64,000 nucleotides of DNA from Sulfurimonas crateris (lineage in GTDB: Bacteria; Campylobacterota; Campylobacteria; Campylobacterales; Sulfurimonadaceae): the NCBI RefSeq assembly GCF_005217605.1, contig NZ_SZPX01000009.1:37391-101390 (forward strand), written 5' to 3'. The stretch's first letter is position 1. Each line of letters begins with the position of its first letter. Shown here piece after piece: positions 46,935 through 55,301 of the stretch. The notes under the pieces are model-generated. The model saw only the letters and a list, made by a program, of their open reading frames with translations, was not told where the DNA came from and searched no databases. The translations under genes and the position numbers were made by a program.

Positions 46935-47810
46935 ATGTTTAAAAGAGTCGGGCTTTTCCTTCTTACAAACTTGGCTGTAATCGTTGTTATCAGTATCATT
47001 GTCAATATTTTTGGACTAAATAGATTTTTAAACGAAAATGGTCTTGATCTAGGATCTCTTTTTGTTTTTTCTCTGGTTGTCGGCTTTACAGGCTCTATCA
47101 TCTCGCTGTTGATGTCGAAGAAGATGGCGAAGATGGCGGTCGGAGCGAGAGTTATAACAAATCCTGCAAATCAAGAGGAGTTATGGCTTATGGATAGCGT
47201 GGCAAAGATGTCTGCAAAAGCCGGTATCAAGATGCCAGAGGTTGCAATATTTGAAGATATGAGCCCAAACGCTTTTGCAACGGGAGCTTTTAAAAATGAC
47301 GCTTTGGTGGCGGTGAGCCGCGGGCTTCTAAGAAGCATGAACCAAAGAGAGGTTGAGGCAGTTTTAGGTCATGAGATAGGTCACGTTGCAAACGGAGATA
47401 TGGTAACTCTCACACTTCTGCAAGGTGTCGTAAATACTTTTGTGGTATTTTTTGCGCGCATAATCGGTTACGTCGTTGACAGGGTTATTTTAAAAAACAG
47501 AGGCGAAGGAGTCGGTGCGGGCTACATGATAGCAAGCATTTTAGCAGAGATAGTTTTGGGAGTGCTGGCTATGATGATAGTTATGGCATTTTCAAGATAC
47601 AGAGAGTACAGAGCTGATGAGGCAGGTGCGTATCTCTCTAGCAGGGAGAATATGATAGCCGCTCTTGAGGCTCTTTCAAGATCAAAAGAGGAGCCGCATT
47701 TACCTGAACAGATGAAGAGTTTTGGAATAAACGGCAAGGGTTTAATGGCGCTATTTAGCACGCATCCACCGCTTGAGGATAGAATTGAGAAGCTAAGAAG
47801 ATCTGCTTAA
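46935..47810 (+). CDS. htpX: Membrane zinc metalloprotease HtpX
   Basis: 291 residues. Two N-terminal membrane helices (about 8-28 and 40-60) precede the catalytic motif [16 protein letters not shown] with HExxH near residue 140; two further helices and [12 protein letters not shown] carry the third zinc ligand. HtpX degrades damaged membrane proteins. TAGGAAA lies before the ATG. Its 3' end is one base from the HAIR-like operator of cbpA-hspR. It joins the heat-shock neighbourhood, but has no visible HAIR of its own. Confidence 0.95.
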   Translation: MFKRVGLFLLTNLAVIVVISIIVNIFGLNRFLNENGLDLGSLFVFSLVVGFTGSIISLLMSKKMAKMAVGARVITNPANQEELWLMDSVAKMSAKAGIKMPEVAIFEDMSPNAFATGAFKNDALVAVSRGLLRSMNQREVEAVLGHEIGHVANGDMVTLTLLQGVVNTFVVFFARIIGYVVDRVILKNRGEGVGAGYMIASILAEIVLGVLAMMIVMAFSRYREYRADEAGAYLSSRENMIAALEALSRSKEEPHLPEQMKSFGINGKGLMALFSTHPPLEDRIEKLRRSA

Positions 47811-47811
47811 A

Positions 47812-47846
47812 CTTGATTGACTTTGACTCAACTCTTATGATATAAT
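47812..47846 (+). promoter_or_regulatory. cbpA-hspR promoter with HAIR-like HspR operator
   Basis: CTTGATT-N7-ACTCAAC at 47812-47832 fits the HAIR consensus CTTGAGT-N7-ACTCAAG with two mismatches. It overlaps a -35 element TTGACT (47817-47822), followed after 18 bases by TATAAT (47841-47846). The operon it controls encodes HspR itself, so this is an autoregulatory site. Confidence 0.85.
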
Positions 47847-47888
47847 TTCGCTTAATAAACAATAATATAAATTTTAGGAAGAGAAATA

Positions 47889-48770
47889 ATGAGTAAATCT
47901 TTATATGAAACACTAGAAGTTTCTGAAAATGCAAGCGAAGCAGAGATAAAAAAAGCGTATAGAAAATTAGCAAGACAGTACCATCCAGATGTAAACAAAG
48001 ATAAAAATGCAGAAGATAAGTTTAAAGAGATAAATGCCGCGTATGAGATACTTAGCGATAAACAGAAAAAAGCACAGTACGATATGCACGGGGACAATAT
48101 GTTCGGCGGGCAGAATTTCCACGACTTTTCACGCTCACACGGCGGCGGACAGGCAGATTTGGATGATATTTTAAGAAGTATGTTCTCAGGTGGAGGCTTT
48201 GGCGGTTTCGGCGGCGGCGGATTTAGCTCCAGAGGCTTTAACGACGGTTTCTCACAACAGCAGCAGCCAAACCTCGATATAGAGACAAGCGTTACAATAC
48301 CTTTTAGCGTCTCTATTTTAGGCGGTTCTCACTCGGTTTCAGTTAACGGAGAGAGATTTGACATCAAGATCCCTGCAGGTGTTAAAAGTGGAGAGAAGAT
48401 GCGTGTCAAAGGAAAAGGACACGCACAAGGCGGTAGAGCTGGGGATCTCTTTTTAAAGATAAATGTCGCTTCAAATCCTGAGTATATCAGAGAGGATGAC
48501 GACCTAATTAAAAAGTTTGATGTGCCTCTTTATGCGGCGCTTTTTGGGGAGAAGATATCTGTTCAAACTCTTGAGAAAGAGATAAAACTCAAAATTCCGC
48601 AAAACACAAAGAATGGACAGAGATTCCGTGTAAAAGAGATGGGCGCTATGAACAGAAAGACAAAAGAGCGCGGAAATCTCTACTTAGAAGCTAATATAGT
48701 TCTGCCAAAAGTTGAAGATCTGGACGAAAAGCTAGTAGAATTAATGAAAGAAAAACTGCCCAAGGAGTAA
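47889..48770 (+). CDS. cbpA: DnaJ-class co-chaperone, CbpA type
   Basis: 293 residues. An N-terminal J domain with the HPD motif ([12 protein letters not shown]) is followed by a Gly/Phe-rich linker ([15 protein letters not shown], about 100-120) and the two C-terminal client-binding barrels with [17 protein letters not shown]. The DnaJ zinc-finger cysteines are absent, so it is CbpA-like (class B). It stimulates DnaK. It is followed 3 bases later by hspR; the pair is known as cbpA-hspR in Campylobacter and Helicobacter. Confidence 0.94.
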   Translation: MSKSLYETLEVSENASEAEIKKAYRKLARQYHPDVNKDKNAEDKFKEINAAYEILSDKQKKAQYDMHGDNMFGGQNFHDFSRSHGGGQADLDDILRSMFSGGGFGGFGGGGFSSRGFNDGFSQQQQPNLDIETSVTIPFSVSILGGSHSVSVNGERFDIKIPAGVKSGEKMRVKGKGHAQGGRAGDLFLKINVASNPEYIREDDDLIKKFDVPLYAALFGEKISVQTLEKEIKLKIPQNTKNGQRFRVKEMGAMNRKTKERGNLYLEANIVLPKVEDLDEKLVELMKEKLPKE

Positions 48771-48773
48771 AGT

Positions 48774-49151
48774 ATGATACATCAGTATGACGAACCGGTA
48801 TATTTGATCAGCATTGTCGCAAAGGTTTTGGATATACATCCGCAGACTCTAAGACAGTATGAGAGGGAGAATCTTGTAACACCCTCAAGATCAAACGGCA
48901 GAATAAGGCTCTACTCACAAAGAGATATAGACAGGATCAAGCTCATACTAAGACTTACGCGTGAGCTTGGAGTAAATCTGGCGGGTGTTGATGTCATACT
49001 GAGGCTCAAAGAGAATGTTGATAATATGGAACAGGATATCAGAGATCTTAAAAATGAGCTTTTAAGAGCGAAGAACTCTCAAACGGTCTCGCATGATAAA
49101 GCTCTTGTGACTAAAAAGAGTATCTACGAGATGATAATATTTGAAGATTGA
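48774..49151 (+). CDS. hspR: HspR-type MerR-family heat-shock repressor
   Basis: 125 residues. The HTH has [20 protein letters not shown] followed by the wing [16 protein letters not shown], as in HspR. A leucine-rich coiled coil ([22 protein letters not shown]) follows for dimerisation. HspR binds HAIR operators and often needs DnaK as corepressor. Two HAIR-like sites are in this window, upstream of cbpA and of clpB. Linkage to cbpA makes the HspR call more secure than a general MerR assignment. Confidence 0.93.
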   Translation: MIHQYDEPVYLISIVAKVLDIHPQTLRQYERENLVTPSRSNGRIRLYSQRDIDRIKLILRLTRELGVNLAGVDVILRLKENVDNMEQDIRDLKNELLRAKNSQTVSHDKALVTKKSIYEMIIFED

Positions 49152-49154
49152 TCG

Positions 49155-50438
49155 TTAAGCCGATCCCTCTTTAAGTCTTGTTATATCTGCTCCCACATTT
49201 TGAAGCTTCTTCTCTAAGGAGTCATATCCTCTATCAAGATGGTAGATACGGTGAACGTCTGTAATACCGTCTGCTACAAGCCCTGCTAGGACAAGTGCGC
49301 TTGAAGCTCTTAGATCAGTTGCCATGACATCGGTTCCGCTTAGTTTTGATCTGCCGTTTACCGTTGCCACATTTCCGTTTAGGGTTATATTTGCACCCAT
49401 TCTTTGAAGCTCACTAACATGCATAAATCTGTTCTCAAAGAGTCTCTCTTCGATTATAGATGTACCGTCTGCCTGAGTTGCAAGTGCTAAAAACTGAGCC
49501 TGCATATCGGTTGGAAATGCAGGATACTCCTGAGTGACTATCTTGACAGGTTTTATAACTTCTGATGGATGGATGGTAATTGAATCATCTGTAATAGTGA
49601 ATTTACTGCCCATCTCTTGAAGTTTTGAGATTACAGAGCCTAGATGTTTCGGGTTTACATCCTTTAATGTCAGTTCCGATCTTGTAATAGCCGCAGCACA
49701 GAGATATGTTCCAGCTTCAATACGATCTGGAATAACGCTAAAAGGGTCGATATTTAAGAGTTTTCCGGCTGTTCCGTGGATCGTTAAGACCGCTGTTGCA
49801 ATACCTTCTATTTTCACGCCGTTTGCATTTAAGATCTCACAAAGCTGTACAACTTCGGGCTCTCTTGCCGCATTGGTAATAGTCGTTACCCCATCTGCAA
49901 GAGCTGCCGCCATAACAATATTTGCGGTTCCAGTTACGGTTATCTTATCAAAAATTATCTCGCACCCTTTAAGACCATCCGGAGCGGTTGCGTGAATATA
50001 ACCGGCTTCTATATTTATGACCGCGCCCATCTGCTCTAGTGCTTTTAAGTGAAGGTCAACAGGTCTCTGCCCTATGGCGCAACCACCCGGAAGCGAGACT
50101 TCACAGTGTCCGAACCTTGCTAAAATTGGTCCCAAAACAAGTATGGAAGCGCGCATGGTTCTGACGATGTCGTAAGTCGCTTTTGTCTCTTTAAGATCTG
50201 ATGTATCTATTGTCGTTATATTCTCTTTATCGCTCCAAGATGAAGAGCACTCGGCTCCCAGATTTGAGAGTAGTTTTAAGAGTGTATTTATATCCGCAAC
50301 ATGAGGAAGATTGTTTATAGTTACGCTGTTGTTGGCAAGAATAGTCATAGCTATTAGCGGCAGAGAGGCGTTTTTAGCGCCGGAAATTTTTATCTCTCCA
50401 CTTAGGGAGGCAGCTCTTTTAATCTGTAAGTAATCCAT
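49155..50438 (-). CDS. murA: UDP-N-acetylglucosamine 1-carboxyvinyltransferase
   Basis: 427 residues. [15 protein letters not shown] contains the substrate Lys, and the catalytic Cys is in [19 protein letters not shown] near residue 117, the phosphoenolpyruvate and fosfomycin-reactive site. It performs the first committed step of peptidoglycan synthesis. The C-terminus holds the usual [15 protein letters not shown]. Its 3' end is 3 bases from hspR, and it is divergent from the gene at 50524. Confidence 0.97.
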   Translation of the reverse strand: MDYLQIKRAASLSGEIKISGAKNASLPLIAMTILANNSVTINNLPHVADINTLLKLLSNLGAECSSSWSDKENITTIDTSDLKETKATYDIVRTMRASILVLGPILARFGHCEVSLPGGCAIGQRPVDLHLKALEQMGAVINIEAGYIHATAPDGLKGCEIIFDKITVTGTANIVMAAALADGVTTITNAAREPEVVQLCEILNANGVKIEGIATAVLTIHGTAGKLLNIDPFSVIPDRIEAGTYLCAAAITRSELTLKDVNPKHLGSVISKLQEMGSKFTITDDSITIHPSEVIKPVKIVTQEYPAFPTDMQAQFLALATQADGTSIIEERLFENRFMHVSELQRMGANITLNGNVATVNGRSKLSGTDVMATDLRASSALVLAGLVADGITDVHRIYHLDRGYDSLEKKLQNVGADITRLKEGSA

Positions 50439-50523
50439 GTCTCTCTTTTTTTTTAAATGTGAAATTATATCTAAATTAGTTTTGCTTTTTGGTATAATCG
50501 CTTAAGCAAACAGAGGAATATTG

Positions 50524-50952
50524 ATGAGTTCAGCCTTAGATAGATTAAAAAATATAACAAATAAGATCTCTAGTTACGAGCGTGCCAGAAAAGATAACTT
50601 AACTCTGCTAAAAGAGCTATATAACGAACTTGGCATAAATGAAAAGGTTGAAGAGTTTAGCGATCTTTTTCATTTCAAGGCCATAAATCTCTCAGGTGCT
50701 TCGCTTCTTAGCGAGAGTCTTGGAGAGATAAAAAAAGGAAAATATCTTCAGATACTTGCCATCGGTTATGACAAAGAGGCGGTTGTAAAGAGCAAAAATA
50801 TCTCTCTGGGCTACTATGGAAAAGCAGAAAATGTAGATGCTGGGCTTAAAAATAAAATAGTAGAATTTATCATCCGCTTTAGATTTGAGAAGAGTTTTAT
50901 GACGCTTGAACACTACTACACTATGCTTGAAACATTTAAAGCAGATGAGTAG
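50524..50952 (+). CDS. Hypothetical soluble protein
   Basis: 142 residues from the ATG at 50524, which has AGAGGA six bases ahead; a TTG three bases earlier is possible but too close. Not recognised. The N-terminal 45 residues look like a helical hairpin and the rest is mixed alpha/beta (YLQILAIGYDKEAVVKSKN, then LGYYGKAENVDAGLKNKIVEFI). A TATAAT element lies at 50493-50498. It overlaps the next gene by 8 bases and so belongs to a series running to the exonuclease gene. Confidence 0.7.
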   Translation: MSSALDRLKNITNKISSYERARKDNLTLLKELYNELGINEKVEEFSDLFHFKAINLSGASLLSESLGEIKKGKYLQILAIGYDKEAVVKSKNISLGYYGKAENVDAGLKNKIVEFIIRFRFEKSFMTLEHYYTMLETFKADE

Positions 50953-51484
50953 GTTTTATCTCTTTTTATGGCTTAGATGGGCGGCGCGTCTCACTCTTTG
51001 CAGTACCTCCCTTGCGGCATTTTCATCTTTTTTTCTAACCGCAATAATTTATGTTCTAAGAGGATTGCCTGAGCTGAATATGGAGATAATAGGCGCTCTT
51101 ATTGATATTTTCAAATTTTGGTTTCCAGTTTTTTTCTCTTTTACGATCTTGATTGCACTCTTTAGAGGGTTGAAGTATATATTTAACAGCTGTATAAACG
51201 GTTTTGAGCTAAAGCTTTTGAGTTGTGACTCTAAGGATGTAATTGAGAGCGTAGGCTACGGAGATCTGGTGAAGGTTTGGCGAAAATGGTTGATGCTGCT
51301 TATCTGGTTGATCGGTTCCATCATGATACTCGCAATTATCTACACAAACCTCTTTACATCTTACAGCACTCTTTTTGAGTGGTTTAATATCTACTGGCTC
51401 TATGGTTTTATTCTTATTAGCGGCTACTTCTCTTTTATCATTATGAGTTCTAGATGTAAAAAAGTAAAGATCGTAATATGCTGA
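50945..51484 (+). CDS. Hypothetical integral membrane protein
   Basis: 179 residues from the ATG at 50945 (MSRFYLFLWLRWAARL). It is not recognised. Four hydrophobic segments are visible: about residues 10-36, 56-76, 117-139 and 152-169. Between the second and third is a polar loop with EL/LLSCDSKDVIESVGYGDL. It overlaps its upstream neighbour by 8 bases and the exonuclease gene by 7 bases, so all three are translationally coupled. No transport or enzyme motif was seen. Confidence 0.75.
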   Translation: MSRFYLFLWLRWAARLTLCSTSLAAFSSFFLTAIIYVLRGLPELNMEIIGALIDIFKFWFPVFFSFTILIALFRGLKYIFNSCINGFELKLLSCDSKDVIESVGYGDLVKVWRKWLMLLIWLIGSIMILAIIYTNLFTSYSTLFEWFNIYWLYGFILISGYFSFIIMSSRCKKVKIVIC

Positions 51485-52194
51485 TATTTTTAGATTTAGA
51501 GACTACAGGGCTGCAAAGTAGCGATAAGATCTGCTCTATCGGAATAATAGCCGTAGATAAAGAGGAGAGCTTAAGTCTCTATGAGCTTGTAAATGAGGGC
51601 AAAAAGATACCTGCAGAAGCTTCAAGCATCAACCATATAACAAATGAGATGATAAAAGGCAGACCTTCACTAAAAGAGAGCAGCGCATGGAAATTTCTGA
51701 GTGAGCACAATCATGAAAGTTCGACTCTTATCGCGCACAATATCAATTTTGACCTAGGCATGCTTGAGTCCTCAGGATTTGTATGGCAGGGCAAAACGCT
51801 CGATACATTAAGAGTCACAAAACACCTTATGCCAGAGTGCGAACAGTTCTCTTTGCAGTTTTTGAGATATGAGCTAAAGCTTTACAGAGATGAGCTGCAA
51901 GAGGCGCTTAAATTTGCTCTGGATGGTGGAGCAGTAGCGCATAATGCACTTGGTGATGCATTGTGTGTAAAACTTCTATATGAGTCTCTATTACAGATAA
52001 AAGAGCATGACACTTTAGTCGAACTGACTCAAAAAAATGTTTTGATGCAGAAGTTTGATTTTGGAAAATACAGCGGAAGATATATTGAGGAGATAAGTAT
52101 GTGCGACAGGGGCTATCTGGAGTGGATGCTCTCAAATATAAGTGACCTGGATGAGGATATGAGGTATACCCTCAAAAGATATTTACATGGTTGA
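51478..52194 (+). CDS. DEDDh-family 3'-5' exonuclease (DnaQ-like)
   Basis: 238 residues. Exo I is FLDLETTG (Asp6 and Glu8), Exo II is IAHNINFDLGML, Exo III is AHNALGDALCV with catalytic His and Asp. The C-terminus DFGKYSGRYIEEISMCDRGYLEWML is the small extension often seen in stand-alone DnaQ-like exonucleases. Whether it proofreads for DNA polymerase III or trims RNA cannot be said. Its ATG lies inside the end of the preceding membrane-protein gene. Confidence 0.88.
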   Translation: MLIFLDLETTGLQSSDKICSIGIIAVDKEESLSLYELVNEGKKIPAEASSINHITNEMIKGRPSLKESSAWKFLSEHNHESSTLIAHNINFDLGMLESSGFVWQGKTLDTLRVTKHLMPECEQFSLQFLRYELKLYRDELQEALKFALDGGAVAHNALGDALCVKLLYESLLQIKEHDTLVELTQKNVLMQKFDFGKYSGRYIEEISMCDRGYLEWMLSNISDLDEDMRYTLKRYLHG

Positions 52195-52229
52195 TATGAT
52201 ATACTTCAAACTAAAAAACAAGGATTGCT

Positions 52230-52595
52230 TTGAGAGTAGCTGTTGAGTGCAAATCGCCGTTAATGCAAAAATCACTAGAACTTTTCTTGGACAAACATCT
52301 TAGTTCCGTAAAAAATTGCGATATTCTAATCAGGGACGTAAAGTGCTTTGATGATGAGAGATGTTTTTATATCTCAAGCGCCAAAGATGCTGATCTGCTA
52401 AAGCCATTTTCAAAGTCACAGCTTATTTTGGCGTTGGAAAAAAGATACAAAAGTATGAACAAGACAAAGGTAGAAGAGGATCTCGAAGAGGATGAAGATC
52501 TTGATTTTGACATTTTGCAAAAACGCATAGAGTCGCTTACACAAGAGTATCAGGCAAATATTTTAAAGGTAGTGCGCGCATTTTATGAAAAGTAA
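52230..52595 (+). CDS. Hypothetical protein upstream of rsmD
   Basis: 121 residues from a TTG at 52230 with AAGGA five bases ahead. Not recognised. Residues 1-70 look like a small alpha/beta fold (MRVAVECKSPLMQKSLELFL, then CFYISSAKDADLLKPFSKSQ), followed by an acidic linker (VEEDLEEDEDLDFD) and a C-terminal helix. It overlaps rsmD by 11 bases, so it is cotranslated with it. Confidence 0.7.
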   Translation: MRVAVECKSPLMQKSLELFLDKHLSSVKNCDILIRDVKCFDDERCFYISSAKDADLLKPFSKSQLILALEKRYKSMNKTKVEEDLEEDEDLDFDILQKRIESLTQEYQANILKVVRAFYEK

Positions 52596-53175
52596 AACGA
52601 TAACTAAAAAAATAGTATCCGGAAAATTTAAAAACAAAACCTTAAAACTCCCCTCAAAAACAACGACAAGGTCTTCAAAAGCTATAGTTTTGGAGTCATT
52701 TTTTAATACCGTGCAGTTTGAGATCATAGACTCTACCTTTGTAGAGCTATTCTCAGGCAGCGGCTCCATAGGTCTTGAAGCTCTTAGCCGCGGTGCAAAA
52801 AAGGTAATCTTTATGGAGAAGGACTCTGAAGCGCTGAAGATATTAAAAGAGAACATAGCGCAGACCGACCCTACGTCATGCGAAGTTCATAGCGGCGATA
52901 CGTTTTCAAATATTGCAACCGTAGTAAAATCACTGCAGAAAAAAAATGAAGAAGCATATTTCTATATTGATCCGCCATTTAGCATAAGGGAGGGGATGAA
53001 GAATATCTACGACAAGATGATCTCTCTTATCGCCTCTTTGCCTAGAGAGTGCGTGAAACTAATTATAATCGAGCATATGAGCACTCTTGAGATCCCACAA
53101 AAGATCGGCAAATACTTAATAACTAAATCTAAAAAATTCGGAAATACCTCTTTAACATATCTCCAAAGCGAGTAA
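52585..53175 (+). CDS. rsmD: 16S rRNA (guanine966-N2)-methyltransferase
   Basis: 196 residues. The SAM-binding motif FVELFSGSGSIGLEALSRGA is near residue 52, and the catalytic motif IDPPF (Asn/Asp-Pro-Pro-Phe type) near residue 130. The N-terminus holds the RsmD block with TTRSSKAIVLESFFN. It methylates G966 of 16S rRNA. Its start is inside the upstream gene. The flagellar block begins after it, behind a sigma-54 type promoter. Confidence 0.92.
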   Translation: MKSKTITKKIVSGKFKNKTLKLPSKTTTRSSKAIVLESFFNTVQFEIIDSTFVELFSGSGSIGLEALSRGAKKVIFMEKDSEALKILKENIAQTDPTSCEVHSGDTFSNIATVVKSLQKKNEEAYFYIDPPFSIREGMKNIYDKMISLIASLPRECVKLIIIEHMSTLEIPQKIGKYLITKSKKFGNTSLTYLQSE

Positions 53176-53176
53176 A

Positions 53177-53194
53177 TTGGAATAGATATTGCTG
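53177..53194 (+). promoter_or_regulatory. Sigma-54 type promoter before flgI
   Basis: TTGGAATAGATATTGCTG has the invariant GG and GC separated by ten bases and fits the campylobacterial form GGAA-N6-TTGCT. It lies 30 bases before the flgI ATG. Rod, hook and ring genes are typically under RpoN in this phylum. Confidence 0.8.
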
Positions 53195-53223
53195 CTACAT
53201 CGTTAATATTCCAAGGATTAGCG

Positions 53224-54267
53224 ATGAGAACGATCATTTTATTTTTACTTACTTTTACAACTATATATGCCGCTAAAATAAGCGATGTAGCAAACATCGT
53301 CGGAGTTAGAGACAATCACCTTATCGGCTATTCACTTGTAGTTGGTTTGGAAAAAACCGGTGACGGAACGACTTCAAAATTCACACTCCAATCAATTGCA
53401 AATATGCTAAAAGCTATGAATATAGATATGAACTCAATAGATATCAAGTCAAAGAACGTTGCGGCTGTCGTTGTAACGGCAGAACTTGCTCCTTTTGCAA
53501 GACAGGGTGATAAGATAGATATAACCGTCTCATCGATCGGTGATGCAAAATCACTTGAGGGTGGAACGCTTCTTATGACTCCACTAAAAGGGGTTGACGG
53601 CAAGATATATGCACTTGCTCAGGGTGCAATAAGTATAGGCGGCAGAAACGGACAGGGCGGAGGAGATTCTCATCCGACAACAGGTCTTATTTATGATGGC
53701 GGTTTGGTTGAGAGAGAGATCAGCATTGACCTCTATAACCAAGAGTTTATAACACTATCACTCAAAGATGCAAATTTTCAAAACAGCGTAACAATCCAAA
53801 AGACTCTAAATGAGCTCTACAGCACGCAGGTGGCGGTGGCACTAGATTCAAGGACTATAAGACTCAAAAAGCCTCAAAACAAAAGCATGGTGGAGTTTTT
53901 AGCTGAGGTTCAAGAGATAGATATGGACTATAACGTAAAAGACAGGATCGTTATTAACGAGAGAACCGGAACTATAATATCCGGTGTCGGCATAGAGATA
54001 AAACCTATTGTAATGACGCATGGGGATATAACGATTAAAATTACTGAACAAGATGAGCTAAGCAGACCGGCAGGCTCAATGAGCGTAGATGAAAATATGG
54101 TAATCGGACTTAATGAAAATGAGCTCTATACGAAAACAGGAAGTACGACAGTGGCAAATCTTGTCCGATCACTGCAAAAACTCGGGGCTACGCCAAAAGA
54201 TATTATCTCTATCTTAGAAGCTATCAAGAGTGCTGGAAGTATCTCGGCCGAGCTAAAACTAATATAA
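53224..54267 (+). CDS. flgI: Flagellar P-ring protein
   Basis: 347 residues, normal length. A Sec signal peptide (MRTIILFLLTFTTIYA) is followed by KISDVANIVGVRDNHLIGYSL and GLEKTGDGT, the conserved FlgI start. AVVVTAELAPFARQGDKIDITVSSIGDA and the C-terminal VANLVRSLQKLGATPKDIISIL are also typical. It forms the peptidoglycan-level ring around the flagellar rod. AAGGA lies before the ATG, and a sigma-54 promoter is just upstream. flgJ follows after 9 bases. Confidence 0.97.
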   Translation: MRTIILFLLTFTTIYAAKISDVANIVGVRDNHLIGYSLVVGLEKTGDGTTSKFTLQSIANMLKAMNIDMNSIDIKSKNVAAVVVTAELAPFARQGDKIDITVSSIGDAKSLEGGTLLMTPLKGVDGKIYALAQGAISIGGRNGQGGGDSHPTTGLIYDGGLVEREISIDLYNQEFITLSLKDANFQNSVTIQKTLNELYSTQVAVALDSRTIRLKKPQNKSMVEFLAEVQEIDMDYNVKDRIVINERTGTIISGVGIEIKPIVMTHGDITIKITEQDELSRPAGSMSVDENMVIGLNENELYTKTGSTTVANLVRSLQKLGATPKDIISILEAIKSAGSISAELKLI

Positions 54268-54276
54268 GGATAGTAG

Positions 54277-54561
54277 ATGAATATAGTAGATACACAACTT
54301 ATATCTCAGCAGCATCAACTGCCTAAGATCGATCCAAAAGCTGATGATGCGAAGCTAAGAGAGCAGACGGATGCTTTTGAGTCTGTCATTTTAAAGATGT
54401 TAATGGATGATGCAATGAAGGATGAAAAAAATCTTTTTACCCAGGAGAATGATCCTGGAGATAAGATATATAAGTCAATGTACAGAGAGGAGCTTGCAAA
54501 GGCAAGTGCCGGAGGGTTTGGTTTTTCTCAAATGCTCTACGATTTTTTAAGCCGGAAGTAG
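54277..54561 (+). CDS. flgJ: Flagellar rod-binding protein FlgJ (rod domain only)
   Basis: 94 residues. The protein matches only the N-terminal rod-binding domain of FlgJ: LREQTDAFESVILKMLMDDAM and FTQENDPGDKIYKSMYREELA. The peptidoglycan hydrolase domain of enterobacterial FlgJ is absent, which is usual for Campylobacterota. It helps assemble the rod. It is cotranscribed with flgI; a sigma-28 signal for flgM follows. Confidence 0.92.
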   Translation: MNIVDTQLISQQHQLPKIDPKADDAKLREQTDAFESVILKMLMDDAMKDEKNLFTQENDPGDKIYKSMYREELAKASAGGFGFSQMLYDFLSRK

Positions 54562-54570
54562 CAAAAAAGC

Positions 54571-54597
54571 TAATATTTTATCTGTTTTTGTCGATAT
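54571..54597 (+). promoter_or_regulatory. Sigma-28 (FliA) type promoter before flgM
   Basis: TAATATTT-N11-GTCGATAT matches the FliA consensus TAAAGTTT-N11-GCCGATAA in 12 of 16 positions with exact spacing. It lies 34 bases before the flgM ATG. A late flagellar promoter at flgM is the expected feedback arrangement. Confidence 0.75.
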
Positions 54598-54631
54598 GGT
54601 TATATTGATAAGAAGATAAAAAGGATAAGTT

Positions 54632-54841
54632 ATGATTTCACAAGTTAATCAAGCGGGTGTTCGCACCGCTTATACAAACACTTTAGGTGAAGAGAAGGAA
54701 GTCTCCAAGAAATCTTCCGCAACAGTTTCGCAACAGGGTGATACAAGTAAGGTCGAACGGATAAAAGAGGCTCTTGAGTCCGGCGAATATAAAGTAAATC
54801 TGCAAGCTCTTTCAGAGAAGATAGCTGAAGAGTTGATGTAG
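54632..54841 (+). CDS. flgM: Anti-sigma-28 factor FlgM
   Basis: 69 residues. The N-terminus is polar and probably disordered (MISQVNQAGVRTAYTN), and the C-terminus DTSKVERIKEALESGEYKVNLQALSEKIAEELM is the conserved sigma-binding helix pair. FlgM holds FliA inactive until it is exported through the completed hook. AAAGGA precedes the ATG. It starts a flgM-flgN-flgK run. Confidence 0.93.
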   Translation: MISQVNQAGVRTAYTNTLGEEKEVSKKSSATVSQQGDTSKVERIKEALESGEYKVNLQALSEKIAEELM

Positions 54842-54871
54842 GTTTAAATTCAAACAAATAAGGATTATGCC

Positions 54872-55300
54872 ATGTTATCTTATCATTTACAAAGCGCTAT
54901 AAACGATTTAAGAGATTTAATAAAAATTACGGAATCAGACATAGAAGATATTCAGGTGGCAAATCACAATCCTCAGTTTGACAGATTAAAGCTAAAAGAG
55001 GAGAAGCTAAAGAGCTTTGAATCAAAAAAAGCCATGATAGACCATGAGATCTCTGCTCTTATACGTCTTCATCCAGACGTAGAGCTGCCAGAACTTTTAA
55101 ATGAAGAGCAGCATACTATGTTAAATGAGCTAAAAGTTGAACTCTCAAATCTGCACTCAATCAATAAGCGCTATGCAAAACTTGTTCTTGCGGTCAGCAA
55201 TCTCTATAACACTTTTTTAGAAAACTTAATCCCTACAGAGATGAACGGTTACAACAAGGTCGCTTCGAAAGATTCGACCATATTGAAAGTGAGAGCGTAG
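54872..55300 (+). CDS. flgN: FlgN-like flagellar export chaperone
   Basis: 142 residues, almost entirely helical. It contains LQSAINDLRDLIKITESDIEDIQ and ELKVELSNLHSINKRYAKLVLAVSNLYNTFLENL, which resemble FlgN. The gene lies between flgM and flgK as flgN does in many bacteria, and FlgN is the chaperone of FlgK and FlgL. Its stop is one base before the flgK ATG. Sequence similarity in this family is weak, so context carries much of the call. Confidence 0.82.
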   Translation: MLSYHLQSAINDLRDLIKITESDIEDIQVANHNPQFDRLKLKEEKLKSFESKKAMIDHEISALIRLHPDVELPELLNEEQHTMLNELKVELSNLHSINKRYAKLVLAVSNLYNTFLENLIPTEMNGYNKVASKDSTILKVRA

Positions 55301-55301
55301 T

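Noticed and set aside
54645..54857. Minus-strand open frame across flgM
   Set aside because: FlgM on the plus strand is recognisable and has a matching promoter; the reverse frame has no features.
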